Assembly (NCBI GenBank): GCA_033977485.1
Contig: CM066988.1
Location: forward strand, 75,135,169-75,199,168
DNA length: 64,000 nucleotides
Direction of reading: 5' to 3'
Source of the DNA: Hydrangea macrophylla
Taxonomy: Eukaryota > Streptophyta > Magnoliopsida > Cornales > Hydrangeaceae
Part shown: positions 32,054 through 44,515 of the stretch, piece after piece
Layout: each line of letters starts with the position of its first letter
Numbering within the stretch: the first letter of the stretch is position 1
Notes under the pieces: model-generated
The model's input: only the letters and a program-made list of their open reading frames with translations
What the model was told of the DNA's origin: nothing
Database searches by the model: none
Position numbers and translations under genes: made by a program

Positions 32054-34227
32054 ATGGCTTCGAGCTCTAGGAGACCGTCTAAGAAGGCCAAGGAACGAAT
32101 GAAAGCCGAGATGCAAACCCCGGACTTGATTCTTCGGGACCCCCAACGTCATCTTTCGGCCACGGCTCTAGCGAGCTTGGTATGTGAAACTTTCGACAGT
32201 TTAGGACTATTTCCATGCATTGTGCTAGTTTTGTGAGCCGTAGTGTGCACCTAGAGATCGTTAGAAGTCCGATTTGTGCTCAAATGTTGATTTTGTGAAT
32301 TTGGACCTCGGGTCATGAATAGTGATTTTGTGCATCGTTTTTGTTGTCTTTGGTATGTGCAGGTGCCAGAAGTGACATTGAAGGGCCATGGTAGCCTCGC
32401 TCACGCTTTTCTGTGGTATACTCAACTCTCGCCTACCGTCAAGAGGATGGTAGACGATGCCGGGTTTGGCGGCTTTGTTCGCCTGGTTTCAAAAAGCAGC
32501 AATGATCTGGCACATTTTTATGCTTTGGCTGAGAGATGGTGGGACACCACCAATACTTTCCACCTGCCATTTGGTGAGATGACCATGACGCCCTTTGACT
32601 TCTCCATGATTACCGGCTTGAGGGTTGGCGGGAAATGCCTGATTCTGGACTACTTCTATGAGATCGACCCGGAGGCTGTAGAGATGTTGATTGGGGCTGT
32701 TACCCCTAATCTGGAGAGGCACTGGTTTCCTTGTGGCTGGCTTTATCGAGCCTATGGCAGAGGGAATCACAACCTGAACAATTCCCAGCTTTTGAGGGTG
32801 TATCTTCTGTATGTCCTTGGTTGCTCGATCTTTGCGACACGGAATGACTGGGTGAGCTTGAGACTCCTTTCTTGCCTGGCGACCATTAATGAGATCCCCT
32901 CCTACGACTGGGGCGGTGCTTCCCTGGCCCATCTTTACAAGCATATGGGTGAGGTTTCCCGGGGCGATATTAAATCGACAGGGGGATTTTGGAGAGCCTG
33001 GGAGGTATGTTCTGCATCTTCTTTTATCTTTTGGCTTTTCGATTTCTTTACTCTTTCTGATTTTCTCCTTTGTCTGTGCAACTTTGGAGCTTTGAGTACC
33101 TGAAGATGTTAGCTCCCTCCCCCGTAGATGAATCAGGTGAAGACGAGGATGGCATGGCTCTTGTGCCTCTGTTCCCACGAGGCTTGAGATGGCAGAGGGA
33201 TGTTGTTGGGGTAAAGAGCAGGGCCTACCGGATTGTTTTGCTCAAGAACTTCCTAATCGAGCTGACGACTGCTAGTGTTGATTGGACGCCTTGGGAGCGC
33301 GTCGCCTATGCTGCCCCAGAGGAGATACAAGCGGTCAAACCTCTTTCCTCCTGCCGACTTATGATGGAGAGTACCGAATGCAGGCAATGGTTCCTTGGCG
33401 AGCGAGTGTCCCGGCAGGTGGTTGGCGGTTCAAGGTATCACGTCCCTCATAATCCCCCTATGATGGATGCTAGTGACCTTTCTGGTGATGTTTTGCTGGC
33501 AGCCTTAGCTGGCACCGACGTTTGGGATCATTTTCTCTTTGAGACCGGCTACGAGGCTTACTGTGGCCACTTTCTGATGCCCAACTTCCCACTCCTGGAG
33601 GTGAGTTTCCTTTACGTTTTTGTTTCTATCCGTTGCCTATGTTTTTGACTCATCTTTTTCCTAACTTGTTTAGTGCCTACTGCTTCGCGAGATGTACAAG
33701 AGACAAGCTCCTCCGACTTTCGATCCTTTTCCTCCTTGGGATTGGACTGTCAATGTTCTAGGCGCTGATGGTACTACCCAAGTGATGGAGGTGCCACGAG
33801 TCATATGTGGGTACCCTACTCAGCCAGTAGGCGTCCTCAACGTTCCTTGGAGTTACGCTGAGGATGGTCACGCCTTGGCGGCTAGCTTACGATCCTTGGT
33901 CCTCACACGAGACCATTGGGTATGTCTCTAATTTTGCGCTCCTTAAGGTTATGAGGTTCTAATCCTGATTTTGCCCTTGACAGATGGACTGTATGTAGCA
34001 ATTTGCCGCTAATTAGATGGCGACCTTGGTAGGTTTCTGACTCGACTCTGTTTTTGTACTTTTTGTTGTTTCCCTACTGATTGCCTTCGTTTTATTTGTA
34101 TGTGCAGTACCGTGGAGGCGGGACTGGCTCATCGAGGACTGGTCCGAGGTACAGAGGTGGTAGGAGAAGGCCGTCGCCGACATACACTCCGGGTGGTCCG
34201 ACAGAGGACGAAGAAGAGGAGGACTGA
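32054..34227 (+). pseudogene. Plant mobile domain (PMD) gene, six exons, antisense in the Tat element
   Basis: Exons inferred from frame and GT..AG: 32054-32179, 32363-33004, 33082-33600, 33674-33919, 33984-34028, 34108-34227, all phase 0, about 578 codons. It starts MASSSRRPSKKAKERMKAEM, a basic, nuclear-signal-like N-terminus. Exon 2 holds the PMD core: LAHFYALAERWWDTTNTFHL, FGEMTMTPFDFSMITGLRV, LRVYLLYVLGCSIFATRNDW, then YDWGGASLAHLYKHMGEV. Exon 3 resumes LWSFEYLKML. The C-terminus is Gly-Arg then acidic. Lesions: the exon 3 acceptor reads CAA instead of CAG at 33079-33081, and exon 5 has TAG at 33996 and 34014. PMD proteins include host MAIN/MAIL1 silencing factors and many transposon-borne copies; antisense extra ORFs are known in plant gypsy elements. 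Intact introns show it was not acquired by retrotransposing its own sense mRNA. Product role unknown. Confidence 0.8.
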
Positions 34228-34537
34228 GGCCTCCTAAATGGGAATTTTGTTTTATCTTCTTTTCATGTTTTTGATTGGGTTGTACTGGTGATGTGACTAT
34301 TTGGACAGTGTAGGATGATGTGTGGAACAGTTTGTGACCTTTGACAGAGTATTATGATGTTTTGCCTTTTAGGACGGATAGCTTCCGGTTTGGAGGCGCA
34401 GTTGTGTGCTTGTTTTAGTTGATGATCGTGTGATGATACATGTGCACTGTGATTGTTGGGTGTTACTGCGATGGGCAGTTTTGTGATAGTGAGTGTTTTT
34501 GCCTTGCAGGTGGGATAGTCTGTGAAACGGGGAGGTG
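34228..34537. other. Spacer between the two antisense genes
   Basis: About 310 bp, T/G-rich on the plus strand (3' end of the first gene). The end, TTTTTGCCTTGCAG near 34510, resembles a 3' splice site, so the second ORF could be a downstream exon of the same transcription unit. Confidence 0.4.
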
Positions 34538-35577
34538 ATGCCGAAATTTCAAATTTTTTCTAGAGCCGCGACCGAAAATATGGCTTTGTATGATCCCGCT
34601 CAACTCACAGCTTGGCTAAACATCATGGATGGTGTGGAACGAATCAACCTCTTTAGCTACGGCTTGACCGAGCTATTCTCTCTTTGCCAGATAACCCTGA
34701 ACACTGAGTTCTTGCGTGTTGCTATTGCCTACTGGGACCAGGTGAACCATGTCTTCAATTTCAATGGCCTGGAGATATGCCCCTATTTGAGGAGTTATGT
34801 ACTATTCTTGGCTATGATTCTGACTCTGACCTGATTCTCCCTTCTTCTGATACCCTCAGTCCTACGCGAGGCTTGGCTGAATATCTGAATTGTTCCATCA
34901 CTATTTCCCGCCGACTGATTCAAGGTGAGGTTCTTGACATTGCTTCCATCATTGCCCGATATGCCAGTCTTGGGAATCCCAGCGTGTATGATGCTACTCG
35001 TGGGGCTGCTCTGATTCTGTGCATGACTTCGCATTTCTTGTTCTCGAGTACTTCTAGCAACTTAGTACATGTATGTCTCGGACTGAAGGCAGGTAAGAAC
35101 CCCATGGCTATGGTTCTAGCTGAAACCTTGAATGTCTAGGATAATGCCTTCAACCAAGGGACTCCTCTTCTTTCTAGGGCGCCTTTGGTGTTACAGGCCT
35201 GGTTATACGAGCGCCTCCAACTGTGGACGGGCCGCATACCACCGGTTTACTTTCGTCGAGCTGTGCTTCACCCTCACTACACTTTTGCTGATTGGGTCAA
35301 CATGATGGGTACTTTATCTGAAGTAGACATTTGCTGGATTATGGGGCATTGGGACCTTCATGCTGTTACCACGAGCCTCAGTGGTCACCAGAGAGTGTGG
35401 TTGATGGGTCTGAGAGAGACTTCTTTCTATCATCCTCGTCGTTTGGCTAGACAGTATGGGCAGGTTCAGGAGGTTCCCCGGGGGTTTACTGAGAGGGTCT
35501 TTGCTTCCAGGATCAGGACTGCCACTATTGCTGCTTTCATTGATGGTTGGACTAACCGAGTAAAGGCCTACTTCTAA
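34538..35577 (+). pseudogene. Second antisense ORF in the Tat element, unrecognised
   Basis: Starts at ATG 34538 (MPKFQIFSRAATENMALYD). A 2-bp insertion near 34775 (GAGATATGCC, expected GAGATGCC) shifts the frame. Reading continues from MPLFEELCTILGYDSDSDL to an in-frame TAG at 35137-35139 (VTAGD context, probably CAG once) and on to TAA at 35575-35577. Restored length would be about 345 aa. Notable parts: LVLQAWLYERLQLWTG, YTFADWVNMMGTLSEVDICW, GLRETSFYHPRRLARQYGQV. I do not recognise the family. It resembles the mostly helical accessory ORFs that accompany PMD genes in plant retroelements, but that is an impression. Same strand as the PMD gene, 310 bp downstream. Confidence 0.6.
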
Positions 35578-36387
35578 AGACCTTTGAAGAAATAAAAGAC
35601 ACAAAGATAAAACTAGACTTGACTAATTCTGCTTATTCCTCCAAGTGTCTTTGAACATGTGTGATTGCTTTTTGAAAGACTTTTATTTCTTTGATCATTC
35701 CTGCTTATGTAATATTCAAAGTTTGTTTATCGGTGAACCTTGGTTACTTTGGGAATCTCATTTTATGCATTTTAGCTTTCTAAAAATATTTTGTAATCGA
35801 GATTTCAATTAGATGTTGCTTTTGGTACTTGCTTGGGCATGCTAGGACGATTAGAGGCAAACGAGGCGGGTGGCCGAAGTTTGCCCCTAGTTTGGGATAT
35901 GTATGGTTGTGAAGCAAACGAGGTAGATGACCGTCGTTTGCCCCTAGTTTAGAAGAGATTCAGGCAAACGAGGCGAGTGGCCGAAGTTTGCCCCTAGTGT
36001 GGAGGGTGATTTCCGGTTATAGTAAGGACCGCGACTTTATTCTCTCAAATGCTCATAACTTTTGCCTAGGCATCAGTGAGGTGACCTAGCGAGCTCTTTT
36101 CTCTCTTTTGTTATTGCTCACTTTGGATTTAGCTCTAATTTTTTCCTAGGCGCCCTTTCGGATTTTTGACCTAGCGAGCCATCCTTCTTTTTCTTTTCTG
36201 AAAGTCTGCCTATGTAACCCCGAACGGGGATCAGGTCCAACGTAGTTCGGGCCAAAGCTTGAAAGAAATTGGGCTATTTTTGTGAGTGGGGCGACCGAAC
36301 CGATGTGGTTGCCTACGTATCCCCGAGTGGGAATCAGGTCGAGCACAGTTCAGGCAAGGCTTGAAAGAAAAAGGTTTTGGGGAATGG
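35578..36387. other. Non-coding spacer with short repeats
   Basis: Between 35850 and 36000 there are three copies of GGCAAACGAGGCGGGTGGCC-like text followed by TTTGCCCCTAGTTT (about 45-85 bp apart); the TTTGCCCC core equals the polypurine tract complement. At 36200-36380 two roughly 100-bp units share CCCCGA, GGGATCAGGTC or GGAATCAGGTC, and GCTTGAAAGAAA. No gene on the minus strand after the integrase stop at 36388. Confidence 0.6.
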
Positions 36388-37320
36388 TTAAGCATAGTAC
36401 TTTTTGAGGCGATCCATGTTAATTGGTTCTTTGAATTCAACGCCATCGAGGTCCATGAGGTAGGTTGCTCCTCCGGAAAGAATGGTCTTGACGATGTAAG
36501 GGCCGACCCATTTAGGTTTAAACTTCCCACGGGGATCAAAGATCGGAGCTCGCAATTCCTTAAGGACAAGGTCGCCCTTGACAATCTTCCTCGGACGAAC
36601 CCTTTTGTTGAAATCACGGGCTATCCTCTTTTGATAGATTCGGACATGGTCGACTACCGCTAGGCGCTTTTCATCTATGAGAGCCAATTCTTCGTATCTC
36701 TCCCTCAACCAATCTGATTCCAAAATTTCACATTCTGCCATCACGCGCAGGGACGGTAGTTTTATCTCGGCCGGAAGTACTGCTTCCATCCCATACACTA
36801 GTGAGTAAGGAGTTGCCCCTGTGGACGTCCTTATCGATGTTCTGTATCCCCAAAGTGTGAATGGTAGCTTCTCATGCCATTCTTTGTAGGTATCGGCTGA
36901 TTTCTGCAGTATGGCCTTGACATTCTTGTTTGCAGCTTCGACTGTCCCATTAGTTTGTGGTCTGTATGGGGTTGACTTGTGATAAGTGATTTTGTATTCC
37001 TCGAACAGATCCTTGACTTCCGCTTTGAAATGACTCCCATTGTCTGAAATAATCTCATGGGGGACTCCATAACGGCAGATGGGATTTCTCTTGATGAATT
37101 TGGCCACTTCCTTGGCCCCCAACTTGCTGTAAGATGCGGCTTCTACCAATTTTGTGAAGTAGTCGATAGCCACCAAAATGTACCGATTTCTGTTCGAGGC
37201 TTTTGGAATGATTTCACCGATGATATCAATTCCCCAGGTTGAGAATGGCCAAGGTGAGGTCATGCTGTATAAAAGGGATGGTGGCGTATGCATCATGTTT
37301 GCATGGATCTGGCACTTGTA
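36388..37320 (-). pseudogene. Tat integrase, C-terminal part after CACTA insertion
   Basis: The minus-strand frame continues from the insertion site as YKCQIHANMMH, then WGIDIIGEI (first D), IISDNGSHF (second D) and YRPQTNGTVEAANK (E): the DDE triad is complete. A C-terminal module follows (KGDLVLKELRAPIFDPRGKFKPKWVGPYIV) and the stop is after KKYYA at 36388. The zinc-finger half lies across the CACTA element at about 49170-49290. Integrase joins cDNA ends to host DNA. Confidence 0.85.
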
Positions 37321-37860
37321 CACTACAAAAAAAAGGGTTTTGTGACGGAAAAAAACCGTCACAAAAAAGGTGCAATTCCGTCACAAATACTTTTTGTGAC
37401 GGAAATGCACCTTTTGTGACGGTTTTGTGCGCGAAACAAGTTAAAGGCGTCACAAAAAGTCTGTGTCGGTCAAACTCCGTCACAAAAAAGTTTTTGTGAC
37501 GGATTTTGTGTCGGATTTTCGTGTGACACAAAAATAGTGTCACATATATATATATATATATTATTTGTGACAGTTTATTTGTGTCGACCCGAACCGTCAC
37601 AAATAGTATTTGTGACGGATTTGTGTGCGACACAAATAGTAGTGTCACATTTAATTTGAAGCACTTTATTTGTGTCGACCCGAAACCGTCACAAATACTA
37701 TTTGTAACGATTTTGGACAAATCGTATTTGTGACGGAATAAATAGTGTTTGTGACAAAATTTTAATATTGTCACAACAATTATTACCAAAACCGTCACAA
37801 ATATTATTTGTGACGGAAATTTATATATTGTCACCCAAAATCGTCAATTTTACATCACAA
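37321..37860. repeat. Left terminal and subterminal repeats of CACTA element
   Basis: About 20 copies of TTTGTGACGG or CCGTCACAAA in both orientations, plus a TA run at 37548-37562. In En/Spm such subterminal motifs bind TNPA. Frames crossing it (37226-37834) are artefacts of the repeats. Confidence 0.85.
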
Positions 37861-38750
37861 TAAATTATGCCATACTTATTTTTAACGACAAGAACCACAT
37901 AAAATTTAAAAAGCATATTAATTAAAGATAAAATAAGAGACAATAACGCATATGTTCATACATAATTGTTTTATAGCTGACATTAGTAGAAATAAAAATA
38001 AAATGATAATAATCTAAATAAAGTCTTTACGCTCATAATTGATTCAATTAAAAACAACAACTTATACTCTAATTCTCTAATCTCTCGCCACAACTTGAAA
38101 CAGAAAACGAAACTTGAATTAAAAATATAATAATGCAACCACCTAGCAACCCAAAGAGCAAAACAAGACCAAATATACAAATAAAAAACTATCCAAACAA
38201 GCAACATAAGAACAAAAAAAAAGGGTAAAGATTCCTAAAAAAAATCGACAGAGTTTCCTCTGTTTCTACAACATCCAAAAATTTCCATTAACCTGCGTAA
38301 ATAAATTTATCACAACCCAAAATCAACATACAACTCTTTTGCACTTTATGATCTAGCATAATAAATTTTAGCACAAATTTCTTATCTCAAAGTATTACTA
38401 CCAACATGATGAGTCCAATGTTACTTCATGCTATACAACAAACAATTGAAGATCACTAACCCTAATTGTGAATGTACCACAACTCACAATTATGTTCATT
38501 AATACAAGATAATCAACCATACTGTTTCACTACATAAAAACATACACTCACACACTACAACTCACAATTATGCTCATCAACACAACTAATAATGAATAGG
38601 AAATAAACTAGAGCTATATCTAACAATTTTGTCGTAAACTACATGTACAAAGAAATTACCTCATCACCTTGGCTTGTATCTCTATCAGCCTCAGAGTTTG
38701 GGCGGTGCACACTTGATGAAGTAGGAACCTACAAAAATACAAATATTACA
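37861..38750. other. CACTA 3' non-coding DNA
   Basis: AT-rich, no supported gene; probably 3' untranslated and intergenic sequence of the minus-strand TNPA-like gene. Confidence 0.5.
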
Positions 38751-40513
38751 TCAAAATTTTAAAAATATTCCAAATTCCTCGAATAGAAATATAAGTGCAA
38801 TATTAATATTTGTTACCTGGTTACCGACACTAGATGGGCCATCTCCAACCCGTCGACTATCTTCCTCTATCCTAGATCGAAACAAATTCATCATTTCAGC
38901 AATTCGTGAATCAAGCAATGCATTGACCTTTTCAACTATTCTCTGCTCTAACTCCATATCCCTAGATCTGGTTTGCGACCCTGCTCCTGTGCCAAACACA
39001 GTCCTCGGAGTGGCACCTGCCCCGTAAGTCTTAACTCGACCACGAATATCAGGTCCTACTACTTCTGTAAATACCTTTTCCTTAAAGGCGGTGGTACGCT
39101 CCTCCACTGAAACTGTATCCAGTCGACTTTTCATCTCAGCCTACAATGTTACATAAGTTTAGTATACATGAAAAAAAATACTATGTCATTTCAACATTAC
39201 CTTTCATTTAACAAAAGAGAGGAAATATATTATAACATATGATAGTTGAAACATACAATTGCATCAACAGTCTCCGGAGCTTGCGGGGGACCTTCCTTGG
39301 GTTTATGTGTCTCAATGAACACATTAACTCGATCGGTCTCTTCTCTACGTGCCTCCATCTAATACGTTTATTTTAACAAACAAATTTATAAAAATATGAT
39401 TTTTAATAGTAGCAGCAAGTTTAATAATGAATGAGCAACATAAATACCCCATAACATACCTCATCCCTTACTTGAGCATGTTTTTTCCTCCCAGTTGTAT
39501 GATTGAGTACTTGATGTTCACGGTTCCTTTTATTTTTCATAGCAATTTCCTACAAAAGAAACTAATCATATTTTATATTTGATATAGAAACTACAATAAA
39601 GTAATTAATACCTTAATTGTCTCATTCCCCCAATAAGTTATAAGTTTATCCCACTGATCAGGCTGGACACGGCTTGGCCTATTCAACAAACGCTACCCAT
39701 CTGTGTCTTATTTTGGTAGTAATCATGTTTAACTTGGCCCTTCCAACGTCTCCATAACACCCCAGCAATGCTTAGACAATTATCTCTAAACTCTGGAGGA
39801 GCATCAGTGTTGTCCTTTAAATAAAATTCAATCAAGTTATTTTACATATAAACATTGAGACAATTCAATCATGTAGGGACAATTATTTTATGTGTTTAAG
39901 TGTTACCTTAACCTCAGTCCATATATAGTCCAATGTATCCTCTCGCATATCATCCCATCGCGCGTAATGGAGAGGAACTTGCTCCCCATTTCGTACCATG
40001 ATTCCAATATGTGTCACTAACTGTGTAGAAGATTTCCCAATAGCTTGCCCCAAGTCATTAAACACCAAATGAAGCTTTTGATTTGTGCCCCACGTCTCCA
40101 AACCTTTTGCTACTCCTCTACCTCGCCGTCTGGTAGAAGTGGATCCTGTAACTGAAGTACCTGCTCAATAGTGAAAAGAAAATATATTTAGTTAAAAAAT
40201 GATATAAATATAGGGATGTCACAATAGTTATAAAATATGTACCATCAAGCTGAGTGGACTGTGAGGCCTCTGGTTGAGAGCACATGCTTATAGAATGAGT
40301 TTGTTCTTGTGACTGCACATGTACCTTTGTCTGTGCTTGGGGTTGTACCTGTACTTGTGGTTGTGGTTGCACTTGTACCTGTGCTCGAGCCCGAGTATAG
40401 GGATGTGACTGGGCTTGGGGTTGTATCTCTACTTGTGCCTCGGGCTCCTGCTGGGACTCGGATTGCAAAAAGTCTAATATTGTTCTACCACGTACTTTCT
40501 TTGTTCGTGCCAT
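38751..40513 (-). pseudogene. TNPA-like / Transposase_24-type CACTA protein gene
   Basis: Minus strand, starting at ATG 40513 (MARTKKVRGRTILDFLQ), a Gln/Val/Pro repeat-rich N-terminus, then an intron near 40240-40160. Next exon: RRRGRGVAKGLETWG, LHLVFNDLGQAIGKSSTQLVTHIG, VPLHYARWDDM to about 39880. Remnants at 39810-39600 include LNRPSRVQPDQWDKLI; at 39540-39270 NREHQVLNHTTGRKKHAQ and EETDRVNVFIETHKPK; at 39134-38751 KSRLDTVSVEERTTAFKEKV with a final coiled coil. This order fits the plant En/Spm Transposase_24 family, which binds subterminal motifs. Exon borders are approximate and some frames are broken (a stop near 39690). Confidence 0.7.
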
Positions 40514-40540
40514 AATATGACTATTGATAAGGAACATATA

Positions 40541-40875
40541 TAAAAGATAATTTAATATTCACATAATCATAGAAGTCATCTCATCATAAACAGTCATAGA
40601 AGTCATCTCATCATAAACATATATAGTCATAAAAGTAATCTCATCATAAACATAGTTATAGAAGTCATCTTATCATAAATATAGTCATAGAAGTCATCTC
40701 ATCATAAACATATATAGTCATAGAAGTCATCTCATCATAAACATAATCATAGAAGTCATCTCACCATAAACAGTCATAGAAGTCATCTTATCATAAACAT
40801 ATATAGTCATAAAAGTCATCTCATCATAAACATTATCATAGAAGTCATCTAATCATAAACATCATCATAAAACAT
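40541..40875. repeat. ~30-bp tandem repeats between the CACTA genes
   Basis: About ten units of AGTCATCTCATCATAAACAT with variable ATATATAGTCATAGA spacers. A lone copy recurs at 46155-46185 inside the same element. Confidence 0.85.
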
Positions 40876-40887
40876 CATAATAGCATA

Positions 40888-43800
40888 TCAATTATCATCA
40901 TAAATGTCCATTTCATCATTGTTTGGCGGTTCTGTAATAGTTTGGTCAACTGTTGTCCCAGTTATTCCTTGTCTCACCCAGGGAACTTCATCATCGTGAA
41001 TAAAAATAGTTTCATCAACCTCTTGATAGTTAAATGGCTCGACTTGAGGAACTACTCTCATATGTGATGAAGAATCTTTTGGATACATGTCAAACAAATC
41101 CATAAGTGTCATCCGAACAACAACACGCTAGTCTGGCTCCATAGGATCTTGCACATACCAAACCTGCTCTGGTTGGGATGCAAGGATGAAAGGCTCATCA
41201 GTTGCCCGATTATTTGGGTACAATGTATGATTAAAGTTCACTAGAGTAAACTTATACTCATCTTCTTTCTTCCCTGTTCTATTATCAATCCAATTGCACT
41301 TGAATAACATGAACTTCTTAGCATTAGTGTAACGGATTTCAATGATATCTGTCAACTCTCCATAAAAGGTAACATCACCACCACGAGGATTCCTGTCCCT
41401 TCGACTAGCATAACTCATTGTATGTGATTTAATAGCAACTCCACTATTTTGAGTTCTTCTACTCCTATCACGATCTTTTGTGCGAAATCGAAAGCCATTA
41501 ATGAAATATGCTTTAAATCTCCTTCCAAACTGGTCAGGACCTTTCGCCAAAATTTTGATCTCCTCTGAGATTTGTTCATTATCTGTCATTTGCAAATTAT
41601 GAACCTATTTTGAAAAGAAGAAAAAGAACCCAATTGTGAATACATAGGCATAACTAAGATGATTCTTTTTGAAAATTTATTTGCAAATAACTTACATGAT
41701 TCTTGAACCATGTGGGAAATTGTTCATTATGAATACGTTGGATCTGATGCTCTGGTAAGTTTCTCATTTCGCGTAAAATAAGTGCATAGTGCTGACTGTA
41801 AAGGTAGCAAAAGCATGGTTCCAATTCATTCTAATTTTGACATATATATATAGAGAGAGATTTTTAAGTATTAATGAAGTGATAACGTACTCTCAGAATG
41901 GTGTCACTGCATCAGTGTTCGCAAGCACATATCGATGAGCTTGTGCTCGTGTAACATCATCCATGTAAAAGCGTTTTCCTTTTCCCACAGAACGACCCAA
42001 TCGGTCATCTCCATCAAAGTTTCTGATTGGTCGGCTAGACTTGGTTTCCACATCATCTAAGTATCTTGCACAAAATGTCATACATTCCTCCATGATATAT
42101 CCATTGGCAATTGAAGCCTCAGGGCGAGCACGGTTGCGCACATAGAGCTTTAGTGTGAGCAGATACCTATAATTAAAATAATTACTAAAATAGGCCAACA
42201 ACACATATGTTAATTACTTGAAAATACATTGATACCTCTCTATGGGGTACATCCATCGAAATTGAATTGCCCCGGCAATTAATGCCTCGTCTGCTAAATG
42301 TATAGGCAAGTGTTCCATTATGTCAAAAAAGGCCGGTGGAAAGATCTTCTCAAGACTACAAAGCGTAATGGCAATGCGATCTTGAATTTTCTCTAAATCG
42401 GATGCCGTGTTAACTTTGGAGCATAATTGTCTAAAGAAATTAGTTAACTCGATTAAGGCTTCAACCACATTCTTAGGCAATGCCCTCCGAACAGCTAGAG
42501 GAAGTAGTTGTTGCATTAGAATATGACTGTCGTGACTTTTTAGACCCCATATACTCCTCTCTTTCAAATGCACGCACCTTGAAATATAAGAAGAATAACC
42601 ATCTGGAACTTTGACACCCTTTAGTACACTACAAAAGATATCTTTGTCATTCTTATCCATCGTAAAGCAAGCGGGAGGTAAGTACACCTTTCTTGACCCT
42701 CGTGGCTGAGGGTGCAAGGGTTTCCTAAGTCTCATTTCTTCAAGATCCTTCCGAGCCTTCAAGTTATCCTTTGATTTTCTTGGAATGCCTAACAACGTGA
42801 ATAGTACATTATCGCACACGTTCTTCTCAATATGCATCACATCAAGATTATGATGAATGAGGTTGAACTCCCAATACGGAAGTTCAAAAAAGATACTCTT
42901 TTTTCTCTAATTGTCTCTCCTCTGAGTTGAAGGCCCTTCAGCATCTACATTTGTTTTTTGTTTCTGAGCCTCCTCTCTCTTCCTTTTTTTGATAATATCA
43001 TCCTTCTTGTACTCGGTTTCCATTTCAATGTCACTCAACTGTTGCAATAACTCTGATCCCGTGAACCTTTTAGGCTTTCCTCCGTATTCCCGACAACCAT
43101 CGAAAGACACTCTGTCTTTTCGAAATTTATGTGATGGTTTTAAGAAGCGACGATGACCCATGTAACAATACTTCCCACCATGTTTCAACCAGGTAGAACG
43201 AGTGTCCTTATTACAATAAGGACAAGCAAATTTGCCTCTTGTGCTCCATCCAGATAAGTTAGCGTATGCAGGAAAGTCATTGATTGTCCACAACAATGCT
43301 GCATGCAACTTGAACATCTGGTTGGTTGATGCATCGTTAGTTTGCACTCCCTCGTCCCACAATTCCTTCAACTCCTCAATTAGTGGCTGGAGGTATACAT
43401 CAATCTTATTACCAGGTCCTTTTGGACCATCAATAAGCACCGACAAAATGAAGAAAGGTTGCTTCATGCACAACCATGGTGGCAATTGTACGGCAAGAGC
43501 ACAACAGGCCATGTGCTATGAGCAATAAACATTGACCTGAACGGATTGAATCCATCTGATGCTAACCCAAGCCTAACATTCCGACTATCACTAGCAAAAA
43601 TAGAATTTTTTTCATCAAAAGTTTTCCAAGCAAGAGAGTCTGCGGGATGCCTCTGCACACCATTACTTGGACGTGACTCGGCGTGCCATTTCATGAGCGA
43701 AGCAGTCTTAGATGACATATAAAGTCTCTGCAATCTAGGCTTTAATGGAAAATACAGTACTTGCTTTGCTGGTATTTTTTTACCATCATTTGGATGGTCA

Positions 43801-44515
43801 TCAAATTTTTTGTATCTTGATTCACCGCAAACCTCACACTTATCAAGTTTCTCCGCCTCACCGCGAAACAACATACAACTATTGGGGCATGCATCCCATG
43901 TCTTGTAATTAAAACCCAAGCTAGAAACTATCTTATTGGCTTCATAGAAATTTTTCGGCAATTTTACATTCTCCGGAAATGCCTCATTTAACAATTCCAA
44001 CAACATCGTGATAGACTTGTCCGTTCATCCACAAAGCACTTTCATGTGCAAAAGTCGGACAACAAACGAGAGTTTCGTAAACTTTTTACAGTCTGGATAC
44101 AACTCAATCTGTGCATCTTGCATAAGTTTTAAAAAATTTGAAGTTTCTTCATTAGGCCCCCCCATATTATCCATATTTGGAATTCCCATTGCCTCTGTAC
44201 CATTTCTTCCATTTCATCTCTAATATCTAAACTCATTGACATGTCAGTCTGCTCTTGCTCTCAATTTTGATGTAAAGAAACATGTGATTCTCCATGATAA
44301 GTCCATTTATTATACCTTTCAAGAAAGCCCGCTAAGATTACATGTTCTCTCACAACATTTCGTGATTCATAAAAGCGATTGGCACACACTTTACATGGAC
44401 AATAAATATCCGAGTCAGGAGACTTATTGGCATAAGCAAAATTCAAAAAGTCATCAAGCCCTTTAAAAAATGCCGCTGAATTCCTAGGTAAACCAATCCA
44501 ACTTCTATCATCCAT
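40888..44515 (-). pseudogene. TNP2-like CACTA transposase gene, decayed
   Basis: Minus strand, right to left. Transposase-associated domain at 44515-44261 (MDDRSWIGLPRNS, CPCKVCANRF). TNP2 core at 44006-43464 (LPKNFYEANKIVSSLGFNYK, CEVCGESRYKK, SDGFNPFRSM, HSTWPVVL) and, after a frameshift near 43490, at 43512-42907 (NKIDVYLQPLIEELKELWDE, FACPYCNKDT). DUF4218-type region at 42840-42214 (HIEKNVCDNVLFTLLGI, FPPAFFDIMEHLPIHLADEA) continuing after a small intron at 42190-41893. DUF4216-type region at 41595-41128 and tail to 40888. Lesions: TGA near 44018 where Trp is expected, the frameshift near 43490, and TAG at 42907-42909. TNP2 proteins cut CACTA ends; this copy is inactive. Confidence 0.88.

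Noticed and set aside
32489..33178. 229-aa minus-strand ORF
   Set aside because: Exact antisense of PMD exons 2-3, which carry the recognisable domain.
37226..37834. 202-aa minus-strand ORF
   Set aside because: Starts in CACTA subterminal repeats and crosses the transposon border; repeated words encode repeated residues.
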